In this document: piece after piece, positions 8,041-16,169 of the stretch | Layout: the number at the start of each line of letters is the position of its first letter | Position numbering within the stretch: the stretch's first letter is position 1 | Origin: Flavobacterium sp. UBA6721 | GTDB lineage: Bacteria > Bacteroidota > Bacteroidia > Flavobacteriales > Flavobacteriaceae | Reading direction: 5' to 3' | DNA length: 64,000 nucleotides | Assembly (NCBI GenBank): GCA_002454195.1 | Contig: DKIJ01000039.1 | Location: 8,042 to 72,041 of the forward strand | Made by a program: the position numbers and the translations under genes | The notes under the pieces: generated by a model | What the model saw: only the letters and a program-made list of their open reading frames with translations | The model's database searches: none | Told to the model about the DNA's origin: nothing

Positions 8041-9048
8041 ATGTATAATTCAAGAATTTCAGGTTTAGGTTTTTATGTGCCTTCCAATGTGGTTACTAAT
8101 GCCGATTTGTCTAAAATCATGGATACCAATGACGAATGGATTCAGGAACGAACCGGAATTAAAGAGCGTAGGCATATTGTAAAAGGCGAAGACACCACCA
8201 CTACAATGGGTGTTAAAGCGGCTAAAATTGCTATGGAACGTGCAGGGATTGATAAAAATGATATTGATTTTATTGTTTTTGCGACCTTAAGTCCAGATTA
8301 TTATTTTCCAGGTCCAGGTGTTTTAGTACAAAGGGATTTAGGGCTTAAAACAGTAGGCGCTCTTGATGTTCGTAACCAATGTTCTGGGTTTGTATATGCC
8401 TTATCTGTAGCCGATCAATATATTAAAACAGGAATGTATAAGAATGTTTTAGTTATTGGTTCAGAGGTGCAATCTTCAGGATTAGATATGACTACCAGAG
8501 GAAGAGGTGTTTCCGTAATTTTTGGGGATGGGGCAGGTGCCGCGATTTTGAGTCGAGAAGAAGATTTGACCAAAGGTATACTTTCGACGCATTTGCATTC
8601 CGAAGGGATTCATGCGGAAGAATTAGTGCTTACAGCTCCAGGAATGGGAGGGCGATGGGTGAATGATATCTTAGCTGATAATAATCCAGATGACGAAAGT
8701 TATTTTCCATATATGAATGGACAGTTTGTTTTTAAAAATGCTGTCGTACGATTTTCAGAAGTGATTATGGAAGCTTTAGAAGCAAATCATTTAGCAGTTT
8801 CAGATATTGATATGCTAATTCCGCATCAGGCTAATTTGAGAATTTCTCAATATATCCAGAGTAAGTTTAAGTTAACCGACAATCAAGTGTATAATAATGT
8901 GCAGCAATATGGAAATACCACGGCGGCTTCAATTCCTATTGCGTTAACGGAAGCTTGGGAAAAAGGAAAAATTAAAGAAGGAGATACGGTTGTTTTAGCT
9001 GCATTTGGAAGTGGGTTTACTTGGGCAAGTGCTATTGTTAAATGGTAA
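8041..9048 (+). CDS. fabH: beta-ketoacyl-ACP synthase III
   Basis: A 335-residue thiolase-fold enzyme that condenses acyl-CoA with malonyl-ACP to start fatty-acid synthesis in the cytoplasm. The catalytic triad is visible: Cys114 in NQCSGF, His262 in IPHQAN, and Asn292 in YGNTTAAS. FGDGAGAAIL and the C-terminal GSGFTWAS are typical. Length is normal. It is monocistronic, about 110 nt beyond the ABC ATPase gene. Bacteroidetes often carry several FabH paralogues, some for specialised acyl chains, so a role other than the main initiating enzyme cannot be excluded. Confidence 0.92.
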   Translation: MYNSRISGLGFYVPSNVVTNADLSKIMDTNDEWIQERTGIKERRHIVKGEDTTTTMGVKAAKIAMERAGIDKNDIDFIVFATLSPDYYFPGPGVLVQRDLGLKTVGALDVRNQCSGFVYALSVADQYIKTGMYKNVLVIGSEVQSSGLDMTTRGRGVSVIFGDGAGAAILSREEDLTKGILSTHLHSEGIHAEELVLTAPGMGGRWVNDILADNNPDDESYFPYMNGQFVFKNAVVRFSEVIMEALEANHLAVSDIDMLIPHQANLRISQYIQSKFKLTDNQVYNNVQQYGNTTAASIPIALTEAWEKGKIKEGDTVVLAAFGSGFTWASAIVKW

Positions 9049-9295
9049 AGCAGTAAATAAATTGGAAAAATTTACAGTTTGATTTTTTAGTACTTTAATT
9101 TTGAGCCTAAGTTTAGCTTTTCTTTTCATGGTATTCGATAAATTGTTTCTTTTCTTAGGTTAAAAAAAACAGGAACAGCACCAATTGTAAGGTTTCTTAA
9201 TTATGTTAAAAACAGGTATTTTATTGAAAAATAAAGTCTTTAAAAACGTAGTTTATAAAGTTGTTTTTTGCTAATCTTTTGATTTTATGGGGTGT
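9049..9295. other. intergenic stretch without recognised features
   Basis: About 250 nt of AT-rich sequence between fabH and the terminator of the convergent tRNA gene. No open reading frame, promoter box in a useful position, or strong hairpin is seen. There is no obvious terminator for fabH. Confidence 0.5.
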
Positions 9296-9329
9296 AAAAA
9301 AAAAGAGAAATGATTTTCATCATTTCTCT
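9296..9329 (-). terminator. intrinsic terminator of tRNA-Met
   Basis: AGAGAAATGA (9304-9313) pairs with TCATTTCTCT (9320-9329), a perfect 10-bp stem with a six-nt loop. Read on the reverse strand it is followed by a run of nine T. It lies 8 nt past the tRNA 3' end. Confidence 0.85.
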
Positions 9330-9336
9330 TATCCAG

Positions 9337-9410
9337 TAGCGAAGACGGGAGTTGAACCCGTGACCTCAGGGTTATGAATCCTGCGCTCTAACCAACTGAG
9401 CTACCTCGCC
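9337..9410 (-). tRNA. tRNA-Met (CAT anticodon)
   Basis: The reverse strand gives a 74-nt cloverleaf starting GGCGAGGTAGCTC. The D-arm is GCTC-AGTTGGTTA-GAGC, the anticodon loop is TTCATAA (anticodon CAT), and the T-arm is ACGGG-TTCAACT-CCCGT. The acceptor stem GGCGAGG pairs with CTTCGCT using two G-U pairs, with A as discriminator. CCA is not encoded. The paired first acceptor position and lack of the three G-C anticodon-stem pairs favour an elongator tRNA-Met over the initiator. tRNA-Ile2 (modified CAT) is possible but less likely. Confidence 0.93.
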
Positions 9411-9446
9411 AAATGTTCAGGTCAATACTGTTCCTGATTGCGGGTG

Positions 9447-9476
9447 CAAAGATAGGAATAAAAATATATCACGCAA
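9447..9476 (-). promoter_or_regulatory. consensus Bacteroidetes promoter of tRNA-Met
   Basis: On the reverse strand, TTG (9474-9476), 19 nt, then TATCTTTG (9447-9454) exactly match the TTG-N19-TAnnTTTG consensus. The box ends 36 nt upstream of the mature tRNA 5' end. Confidence 0.85.
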
Positions 9477-9564
9477 GAAAAAAATGCAGAAAAAAAATAT
9501 TTTTAAAAACGTTTTTTTTTAGATATTATATTGTATATATTCGAAAAAAATAAATCGGTCTTTT

Positions 9565-9957
9565 ATGGATGTTAAAGTACGTTATGAAATAGAGTTTCCT
9601 ATAAACTCTTCACCACAATTATTGTATCAATATATATCTACTCCTTCTGGTTTGGCAGAATGGTTTGCTGATGATGTTAATTCCAGAGGGGAGTTTTTTA
9701 CTTTTATTTGGAATGATTCAGAAGAAAAAGCAAGATTAGCTTCGAAAAAATCAGGTGAAAAAGTAAAATTCAAATGGGTAGATTCGGCAAATAAGGATAC
9801 CGATTATTTTTTTGAATTGCATATCTTAGAGGATGAATTGACTAAAGATGTTTCTTTGATGATTGTAGATTTTGCGGAAGAAGATGAAATTGATGAAGCC
9901 AAACAATTGTGGGAAAATCAAATCTCGGATTTAAAACATCTATTAGGTTCTGTGTAG
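9565..9957 (+). CDS. START-like / SRPBCC domain protein
   Basis: A 130-residue soluble protein with an acidic composition. The N-terminal pattern (YEIEFPINSSPQLLYQYISTPSGLAEWFADDV) is the opening strand and helix of an AHSA1-like START fold, and the last 25 residues form the long C-terminal helix (EAKQLWENQISDLKHLLG). Such proteins bind a hydrophobic ligand or a partner protein; the ligand is unknown. It starts at ATG 9565 and is followed within 30 nt by a hairpin terminator that overlaps the next gene's promoter. Confidence 0.75.
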   Translation: MDVKVRYEIEFPINSSPQLLYQYISTPSGLAEWFADDVNSRGEFFTFIWNDSEEKARLASKKSGEKVKFKWVDSANKDTDYFFELHILEDELTKDVSLMIVDFAEEDEIDEAKQLWENQISDLKHLLGSV

Positions 9958-9977
9958 AGAATTCTATTTATATGACT

Positions 9978-10012
9978 TATATTTGCCCTGAACTAAATTC
10001 AGGGCTTTTTTT
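9978..10012 (+). promoter_or_regulatory. overlapping promoter and terminator between two genes
   Basis: TATATTTG (9978-9985) is a good -7 box. It is immediately followed by GCCCTGAA (9985-9992), loop CTAAA, and TTCAGGGC (9998-10005), then seven T that end directly at the ATG at 10013. The hairpin plus T-tract is an intrinsic terminator for the upstream gene. A transcript starting about 5-7 nt after the -7 box would begin inside the hairpin and so not form it. AGGG at 10001-10004 may serve as the ribosome binding site. Confidence 0.65.
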
Positions 10013-10852
10013 ATGATTAATTTCAACGGGACGTTAGTAACTCAAGATTCGAATATTTTAACGCAAAACAGAGGGTTTTTGTATGGTGATGCTGTTTTTG
10101 AAACAGTGAAAATTGTTAACTCAAAAGTCTTGTATCTAGAAGATCATTATTTTAGGTTAATGGCTTCGATGCGAGTGGTTCGTATGGAGATTCCAATGAA
10201 TTTTACGATGGAATATTTTGAAGAGCAATTGCTATCGTTGACTGATAAATTGGCAATTTCTGCTGCTGCTAGAGCTCGAATTACTGTTTTTAGAAATGAT
10301 GGTGGTTATTATCTTCCTTTGGACAGATCGGTTTCTTTTTTAGTGCATGCGACGGCTTTAGAAACGGCTTTGTATTCTTTTGATAAAAAAGGGTATGAAG
10401 TAGACTTATTTAAAGATTTTTATATTACTAAGCAACTTTTGTCTTCTATTAAAAGTACCAATAGAATCCTGAATGTTACCGCAAGTATTTATGCCGATGA
10501 AAATGGTTTGGATAATTGTTTGTTGCTGAATGATTCTAAAAATGTAGTTGAAGCTATTCAGGGAAATATTTTTATGGTTATGGGCGGAAAATTAATTACT
10601 CCTCCAGTGTCAGAAGGCTGTTTGAATGGTGTAATGCGCAAACAGATTCTTGGTTTAGCTAAAACTATTTCAGGTATTGAGGTTGTTGAAGATGTTATTT
10701 CTCCTTTTGATCTTCAAAAAGCAGAAGAGTTATTTATTACTAATGTGATAAAAGGTGTGCAACCAATAACAAAATACAGAAAAAAAACATTTACTACCAG
10801 TGTAGCAGAGCAATTAGTAGAAAAGTTAAATCAAATCGTAGCAACTACTTAG
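10013..10852 (+). CDS. PLP-dependent aminotransferase class IV (4-amino-4-deoxychorismate lyase or branched-chain aminotransferase type)
   Basis: A 279-residue fold-type IV PLP enzyme. Signature segments are NRGFLYGDAVFET at the N-terminus, SIKSTNRIL with the PLP lysine at K147, NVVEAIQGNIFMV, and GVMRKQIL. The length and the YGDAVFET motif fit PabC (aminodeoxychorismate lyase, folate synthesis) about as well as short IlvE/DAAT relatives, so the substrate is left open. ATG 10013 directly follows a T-tract. Its stop codon overlaps the stop of the convergent yqgE gene by a few bases. Confidence 0.85.
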   Translation: MINFNGTLVTQDSNILTQNRGFLYGDAVFETVKIVNSKVLYLEDHYFRLMASMRVVRMEIPMNFTMEYFEEQLLSLTDKLAISAAARARITVFRNDGGYYLPLDRSVSFLVHATALETALYSFDKKGYEVDLFKDFYITKQLLSSIKSTNRILNVTASIYADENGLDNCLLLNDSKNVVEAIQGNIFMVMGGKLITPPVSEGCLNGVMRKQILGLAKTISGIEVVEDVISPFDLQKAEELFITNVIKGVQPITKYRKKTFTTSVAEQLVEKLNQIVATT

Positions 10853-11409
10853 TTTAAATAGGGGTTTTCGGGTGCATTAGACCATATTAGATATTCGCCA
10901 CCTAATTCTAAAATTTGTTCTTTCCAAAAATGGGTGGAAGATTTGCCTATAATTTTATTTTTATAGCTGTTAGATGTGATTATCCATGAATTGTTTTCCA
11001 TTTCAGATTGAAGTTGGCTTTCTGACCATCCTGTGTAACCTAAGAAAAAGCGAATGTTGTTTTTGTTGATTTGTCCGCTATTGATTAGTTCTTTAGTAGA
11101 TTCAAAATCACCACCCCAATAAATACCATTTGAAATTTCAATACTATTAGGAATTAAGTTAGGTACATTGTGGATGAAATACAGGTTGTCTTGTTCTACA
11201 GGGCCACCGTTGTATATTTTTAATTTTGAATTTATCTCAGGAATTAAATCGTGAATGGTATGTTTCAATGGTTTATTAATGATAAAGCCAACAGATCCGT
11301 CTTTGTCATGATCGGCTAATAAAATCACAGAACGATTGAATGATAAATCTCCAATTATTGAAGGTTCAGCAATTAGAAGTTGTCCTTTTATTAATGGTTC
11401 TGAAATCAT
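10849..11409 (-). CDS. YqgE/AlgH family protein
   Basis: A 186-residue protein matching the YqgE/AlgH family: KGQLLIAEPS, FNRSVILLADHDKDGSVGFIINKP, YNGGPVEQDNLYFIHN, FFLGYTGWSESQLQSEME and a C-terminal W-containing end. AlgH in Pseudomonas was linked to alginate regulation, but the general role is unknown. It converges on the aminotransferase gene with overlapping stop codons (10849-10852). It lies downstream of the HU gene on the same strand, separated by a bidirectional terminator. Confidence 0.9.
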   Translation of the reverse strand: MISEPLIKGQLLIAEPSIIGDLSFNRSVILLADHDKDGSVGFIINKPLKHTIHDLIPEINSKLKIYNGGPVEQDNLYFIHNVPNLIPNSIEISNGIYWGGDFESTKELINSGQINKNNIRFFLGYTGWSESQLQSEMENNSWIITSNSYKNKIIGKSSTHFWKEQILELGGEYLIWSNAPENPYLN

Positions 11410-11476
11410 AATAATTGATTTTTTTTAATAAATTTAATAAAAAAATGGAAAACACCAAAAAAAATCGGTAAAAAGC

Positions 11477-11508
11477 ACAAAAAAAACCCTCGATAGAGGG
11501 TTTTTTAT
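11477..11508. terminator. bidirectional intrinsic terminator
   Basis: AAAACCCTC, loop GATA, GAGGGTTTT, flanked by an A-run on the left and a T-run on the right. It ends transcription from the HU gene on the reverse strand and separates HU from yqgE. Confidence 0.88.
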
Positions 11509-11534
11509 ATTGGCTAGGTTTTGAAAATAAAACC

Positions 11535-11807
11535 TTAGTTGATAGCTCCTTCTAATTCAGCTCCAGCTTTGAATTTTACTACGTTTTTAGCAGCGATTTG
11601 AATAGTTTTTCCAGTTTGTGGATTTCTTCCATCTCTAGCAGCTCTTGAAGAAACTGACCAAGATCCAAAACCAACTAAAGAAACTTTACCACCTTTTTTC
11701 AAAGTCTCACCTACATTGCCTAAAAATGATTCTAAAGCTAATTTTGCAGCTGCTTTAGTAATTCCTGCGTCAGCAGCGATAGCATCGATTAATTCTGATT
11801 TGTTCAT
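11535..11807 (-). CDS. HU family DNA-binding protein
   Basis: A 90-residue HU/IHF-type nucleoid protein that bends and compacts DNA as a dimer. MNKSELIDAIA starts the helical base, VSLVGFGSW leads into the beta arm, and GRNPQTGK with its intercalating proline lies near residues 60-67. Length is exactly that of HU. It is driven by a perfect consensus promoter and followed by a strong terminator, so it should be abundant. Confidence 0.96.
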   Translation of the reverse strand: MNKSELIDAIAADAGITKAAAKLALESFLGNVGETLKKGGKVSLVGFGSWSVSSRAARDGRNPQTGKTIQIAAKNVVKFKAGAELEGAIN

Positions 11808-11852
11808 AATAAAAAGTTATTAAATGTTGGTTAAAAATAAATTGTTATACAA

Positions 11853-11882
11853 CAAATTTAGCAGTAAATACAGACCTCGCAA
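11853..11882 (-). promoter_or_regulatory. consensus promoter of the HU gene
   Basis: Reverse strand TTG (11880-11882), 19-nt spacer, TAAATTTG (11853-11860): exact TTG-N19-TAnnTTTG. The box ends 46 nt before the ATG. Confidence 0.88.
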
Positions 11883-11987
11883 GTGTTTTGACGGATTTCA
11901 CGCTATTTTGTTAATAACTTATTTTTTTTGTTCATAACACCGTGTTTTTTGGGGTGTTTTTGGCGGTTTTACCTGTTTTTATTGGGC

Positions 11988-12935
11988 TTAAACTGCTTTT
12001 GCCTCTTCTGAAAATGAAATTCCATTAAGCAATTCACCAGTAGTCATTTTCTTTTTACCTGGAAATTGTAAACTTAATACCTGAATAAATCCATCTTTTA
12101 CAGCTATTTTTAATTCTTTCTTTGAGCTAATGATGGTTCCAGCTTCATGGGTATGGGATTCAGTACTGATTTTCGATTCATAAATTTTCACATTCCATTC
12201 TTGGTTTTTATCGGTAAAGAAACACCAAGACGCTGGATAAGGATTTAGACCTCTTATTAGGTTGTGGATTTCAGTTGCCGATTTGTTCCAATCAATCTTA
12301 CAGTTCTCTTTGTTGAGTTTGTAAGCTGTTTTTATATCATCAGTATCCGTTTGAATAGTTGTTTGAACTTGACCCTTTTCTAGTAAGGCTAGTGTTTTAA
12401 TTACAGTTTCGCTTCCTAAGTGTATTAAACGGTCGTGAAGTTGGCCTACATTTTCATTTGGTTCAATTGCTGTTTCGGCACTTAAAATCATAGCTCCAGT
12501 GTCTATTTTGTCATCAATGAAAAATGTTGTTACACCGGTTTTAGTTTCTCCATTAATAATAGCCCAGTTGATGGGTGCTGCACCTCGGTAGTTAGGTAAA
12601 AGGGAGGCGTGAAGGTTAAAAGTACCTAATTTAGGCATTTCCCATACTACTTTAGGCAACATTCTAAAGGCAACCACGACTTGTAGATTGGCATTCAAGG
12701 ATTTTAATTCGGCAAGAAAGCTTTCGTCTTTTAAATTTGTCGGCTGTAATAAGTTTAAGTTATTTGCTAAAGCATATTCTTTTACTGCCGAATACTTAAT
12801 TTTTTGACCACGACCAGCTGGTTTGTCAGCAGCGGTAATTACACCTACTACTTCGTAATTGTTTTTTAGTATGCTATCAAGGATTCCTACTGCAAAGTCT
12901 GGAGTTCCCATAAATACGATTCGTAATTTTTCCAT
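11988..12935 (-). CDS. fmt: methionyl-tRNA formyltransferase
   Basis: A 315-residue enzyme that formylates initiator Met-tRNA using 10-formyl-tetrahydrofolate. The N-terminal Rossmann domain opens with VFMGTPDFAVGIL. The catalytic set is N107, H109 (FNLHASLLPNYRG) and D145 (DDKIDTG). The C-terminal OB-like domain includes NLIRGLNPYPASW. The start codon overlaps the recQ stop by one base (TAATG), so the two are translationally coupled. Length is normal. Confidence 0.96.
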   Translation of the reverse strand: MEKLRIVFMGTPDFAVGILDSILKNNYEVVGVITAADKPAGRGQKIKYSAVKEYALANNLNLLQPTNLKDESFLAELKSLNANLQVVVAFRMLPKVVWEMPKLGTFNLHASLLPNYRGAAPINWAIINGETKTGVTTFFIDDKIDTGAMILSAETAIEPNENVGQLHDRLIHLGSETVIKTLALLEKGQVQTTIQTDTDDIKTAYKLNKENCKIDWNKSATEIHNLIRGLNPYPASWCFFTDKNQEWNVKIYESKISTESHTHEAGTIISSKKELKIAVKDGFIQVLSLQFPGKKKMTTGELLNGISFSEEAKAV

Positions 12936-14830
12936 TATTGTTTTAAGCTATATTTATTGTTTGGTAGTATTAGAATGATTTCGTTTTCTAATAACTCTTG
13001 AAGTGCAAAGATAACATCGTCTGAAAGATTATGTAGGCTTGTTTGAATTTCTCTCGAACTTAAATCGCCAGTTTTCAATAAATCTACTATTTTTATAGAG
13101 ATGGTGGCTTTAGATTCTTTTTTCTCTTTTTTGCTAATGCAGTAAGAGCATATACCACAACTAGTTGTTTTGGTTTCACCAAAGTATTCTAAAAGTAATT
13201 GACTTTTACAACAATCGTCTTTTTGGATGTAATTGATTACGGCTTCAAATTGTTGTTTTTTTAATTTATTTTGGTTTTCTAGGTATTTTGCGATTCGATT
13301 AATGGTTCGTTCATCTTCTCGAATTTCGTTAAATAGTAATGTTGTGTCATTGTTTTTAGACTGATAGGCAACGATATCTTTTTCTTTTAATTTTTCCAAT
13401 GCAATTTCTACCTCTGCTTCCGTATGTTTTGATTTTTTTGCAATAAATGGAATATTTAAGTTGATTGGGGTGTCGTAAATTCCGGGATAGGCTCTTAGAA
13501 TAGTTACTATAATTTCTTCGTCGTTTGGATTGAGACTTGTATAACGAATGACTTCTTTGGAAGGGATAATAAATTGCAAACTTATTTTTTCTGAGAATTC
13601 TTGGGATAGACTAATTACCCCTTGACGATCAAGAAACTGAATAGCATTGTATGTTTTTAAAATAGGGAAATTATATCTCTGGCAAAATTGATTCAAATTA
13701 AATGAAAATTGTTCGTTGATGCCTTCTCCATAGGCAATTTGGAAATAGTTGCACATTTTGATAAAGACTTCTTTTAAAAAAGTTTTATCTGGAAGAATGT
13801 ATAAAAACTGATTTTCGGCTTGAGTAATATCGGACGGGCTGCTTAGCAAAATTGCAAAAGCTTTTTCTTTATTTCTTCCTGCTCTTCCTGCTTCTTGGTA
13901 ATAATTTTCGAGATTATCCGGAAGTTGGATATGTATTACGGTTTTTACATTAGCCTTGTCAATTCCCATTCCAAAAGCATTGGTGGCAACCATAACTTGA
14001 ACTTCTTCGTCCATCCAGTGTTGCATGTTTTTATTCTTTTCTTTCGTAGGTAAGCCTCCGTGGTAAAATGTTGCTTTGAATCCTAATGCATTAAGTTGAT
14101 TGGCGGTATTGCTACAGGCTTTTCGGTTTCTGACATATATAATTGACGGCTGTGGGTTTTTCTTTAAAATTTGTTGAATTCTAAATAGTTTGTCTTCGAT
14201 TTCAAAAACCATATAGGCAATGTTCTTTCTTTCAAATGATTTTTCAAAGTACAATGGGTTTTCGAGACCTAACTCTTTAATTATATCTTCCTTTACTCTA
14301 GGAGTTGCGGTTGCGGTTAGTGCAAGGAAAGGAGTTTTGGGAAAATGAGTTTTTAGATGGGCGATTTTAAGATAGGCAGGGCGGAAATCGTGTCCCCATT
14401 GCGAAACACAATGCGCTTCATCAATTGCAATTAAATTGATTGGAAGGTTTTTAATTCGTTCTAAAATCCATTCCGATTGCAAACGCTCGGGAGAAAGATA
14501 GAGAAATTTATAGTTCCCATATTGACAATTGTCAAGTAAATCAATTATTTCGTCAGATTTAATGCCTCCAGTAAGTGTAATAGCTTTGATGTTCCGTTTT
14601 TGTAAATTAGCCACTTGGTCTTTCATCAAAGCTACAAGGGGTGAAATGACTAAGCAAATTCCTTTTTGCATTAGAGCAGGGATTTGGAAACAAATCGATT
14701 TTCCTCCTCCTGTAGGCATTAGTGCAAATGTATCGTGACCATTTAAAACCGCTTCGATAATTTCTTTTTGTGGTGTTCTAAAACTATCGTGGTTCCAGTA
14801 TTTTTTTAGAATTTGTAGCGGTTCAGACAT
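12935..14830 (-). CDS. recQ: RecQ-family ATP-dependent DNA helicase
   Basis: A 631-residue SF2 helicase that unwinds DNA 3'-5' in repair and recombination. Motif 0 FRTPQKEII, Walker A MPTGGGKS (38-45), DEAH box (137-140) followed by the RecQ loop CVSQWGHDFRPAY, ALTATA, and motif VI QEAGRAGR are all present. A zinc-binding module with CC and SCGICSYC follows near residues 545-575. The C-terminus is a short winged-helix-like segment with no clear HRDC domain, so this is the shorter RecQ type. It is the first gene of a coupled recQ-fmt pair. Confidence 0.93.
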   Translation of the reverse strand: MSEPLQILKKYWNHDSFRTPQKEIIEAVLNGHDTFALMPTGGGKSICFQIPALMQKGICLVISPLVALMKDQVANLQKRNIKAITLTGGIKSDEIIDLLDNCQYGNYKFLYLSPERLQSEWILERIKNLPINLIAIDEAHCVSQWGHDFRPAYLKIAHLKTHFPKTPFLALTATATPRVKEDIIKELGLENPLYFEKSFERKNIAYMVFEIEDKLFRIQQILKKNPQPSIIYVRNRKACSNTANQLNALGFKATFYHGGLPTKEKNKNMQHWMDEEVQVMVATNAFGMGIDKANVKTVIHIQLPDNLENYYQEAGRAGRNKEKAFAILLSSPSDITQAENQFLYILPDKTFLKEVFIKMCNYFQIAYGEGINEQFSFNLNQFCQRYNFPILKTYNAIQFLDRQGVISLSQEFSEKISLQFIIPSKEVIRYTSLNPNDEEIIVTILRAYPGIYDTPINLNIPFIAKKSKHTEAEVEIALEKLKEKDIVAYQSKNNDTTLLFNEIREDERTINRIAKYLENQNKLKKQQFEAVINYIQKDDCCKSQLLLEYFGETKTTSCGICSYCISKKEKKESKATISIKIVDLLKTGDLSSREIQTSLHNLSDDVIFALQELLENEIILILPNNKYSLKQ

Positions 14831-15029
14831 GTAAATAAGAAATGTTAATTCGTTTTTATAGAGAAAAACGGCAGTTTTTTTTAAGCAAATTTATAGTACT
14901 TAGTCCTTAAAAAACTGATTTTAAAGCAAACTTAGTTAAACTAATTTAGAATTTTAAAAAATACGACTATCAAAGTAATGATTTAACTAAAAATCATAGG
15001 CTATAATTCCGATTTTAGAATTGAAAGCG

Positions 15030-15037
15030 TATATTTG
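15030..15037 (+). promoter_or_regulatory. -7 promoter box of the DUF493-DUF4290 region
   Basis: TATATTTG followed by CC, 20 nt before the ATG at 15057. No TTG at the ideal upstream distance. Confidence 0.55.
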
Positions 15038-15056
15038 CCTTTATTTTTAAAGACAA

Positions 15057-15341
15057 ATGGATAAGAAAACAGAGGAGTTTTTTGATAGATTAAGAACCGA
15101 GCTAGAAAAAAGTAATTCTTGGCCAGCGATATATTTGTTTAAATTTATTGTTCCTACTGATGTTGAAAAAATCAAACAAGTAGATGCTGCATTTGATGGT
15201 ATGGGAGCCGTAATGAAAACAACACAATCTAAAACTGGAAAATTTACGAGTGTATCAATTGACGTTCAAATGCAAAGCCCTCAGGCCGTAATTGATAAAT
15301 ATATCGAAGTTTCTACAATTGAAGGAATCATTTCATTATAA
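15057..15341 (+). CDS. DUF493 (YbeD-like) family protein
   Basis: A 94-residue protein with the small alpha-beta fold of the YbeD/DUF493 family: SWPAIYLFKFIVP as first strand, then a helix around VEKIKQVDAAF, KTGKFTSVSIDVQMQSP as the central hairpin, and YIEVSTIEGIISL at the end. E. coli YbeD was proposed to regulate lipoate metabolism through an ACT-like fold; no such link is visible here. It precedes DUF4290 and murA on the same strand, a common flavobacterial order. Confidence 0.85.
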   Translation: MDKKTEEFFDRLRTELEKSNSWPAIYLFKFIVPTDVEKIKQVDAAFDGMGAVMKTTQSKTGKFTSVSIDVQMQSPQAVIDKYIEVSTIEGIISL

Positions 15342-15400
15342 TTGTGGAATAATAGTATTTTAGCCTCGCTTTTGTAGTTAAGCTTCAAATAAAACAAATT

Positions 15401-16117
15401 ATGAATCAGAAATATATTAAAGAAAATGCGAATGATGTTGTACATCATCTAGAATATAATGCCGAACGTTCGCATTTGATTATTCCTGAGTATGGGCGTC
15501 ATTTACAAAAGCTTATCGATCAAGCGACTGAAATTGAAGACGCCGAAACACGAAATAAAGCAGCTAAATACATTATTCAGGTAATGGGAACACTAAATCC
15601 TCACTTAAGAGATGTACCTGACTTTCAACATAAATTATGGGATCAGCTTTTTATAATGTCTGACTTTAAATTAGATGTTGAATCACCATATCCTATTCCT
15701 TCCCGAGAAGTGTTACAATTGAAACCAGAGGTTTTGAAATATCCTCAAAATTTCCCTAAATACCGTTATTATGGAAACAATATCAAATATATGATTGATG
15801 TTGCTAACCAATGGGAAGAAGGAGAAATGAAAAGTGCATTGGTAAAAGTGATTGCTAATCACATGAAAAAATCGTACTTGAGTTGGAACAAAGATACCGT
15901 GAAAGATGATGTGATTTTTGAACATCTTTACGAATTATCAGGAGGAAAATTGAACTTGTTACAAAGTACGGAAGAGTTAATAAACACATCCGATTTGTTA
16001 CGTACTAACAAAAGAATGTCAAATAAAGTTTCTACAGGGCAACCTAAAATTCAAAATAATAAGAATAATAAAGGGGGCAAAGGGAAAAAATATTCAAATA
16101 ACAATCAGAAGCAATAG
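15401..16117 (+). CDS. DUF4290 family protein
   Basis: A 238-residue, mostly helical, cytosolic protein of the Bacteroidetes-specific DUF4290 family. Recognisable blocks are LEYNAERSHLIIPEYGRHLQK, PHLRDVPDFQHKLWDQLF, YPIPSREVL and KYRYYGNNIKYMI. The last 35 residues are a low-complexity N/K/G-rich tail, likely disordered and possibly nucleic-acid binding. Function unknown. It lies 52 nt upstream of murA, and its steady linkage to murA suggests a cell-wall or growth role, which is inference only. Confidence 0.85.
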   Translation: MNQKYIKENANDVVHHLEYNAERSHLIIPEYGRHLQKLIDQATEIEDAETRNKAAKYIIQVMGTLNPHLRDVPDFQHKLWDQLFIMSDFKLDVESPYPIPSREVLQLKPEVLKYPQNFPKYRYYGNNIKYMIDVANQWEEGEMKSALVKVIANHMKKSYLSWNKDTVKDDVIFEHLYELSGGKLNLLQSTEELINTSDLLRTNKRMSNKVSTGQPKIQNNKNNKGGKGKKYSNNNQKQ

Positions 16118-16169
16118 AATTTGCTACTAACCAATATTACAAGTAAAAAATAAAATTGAGATAGATAAT

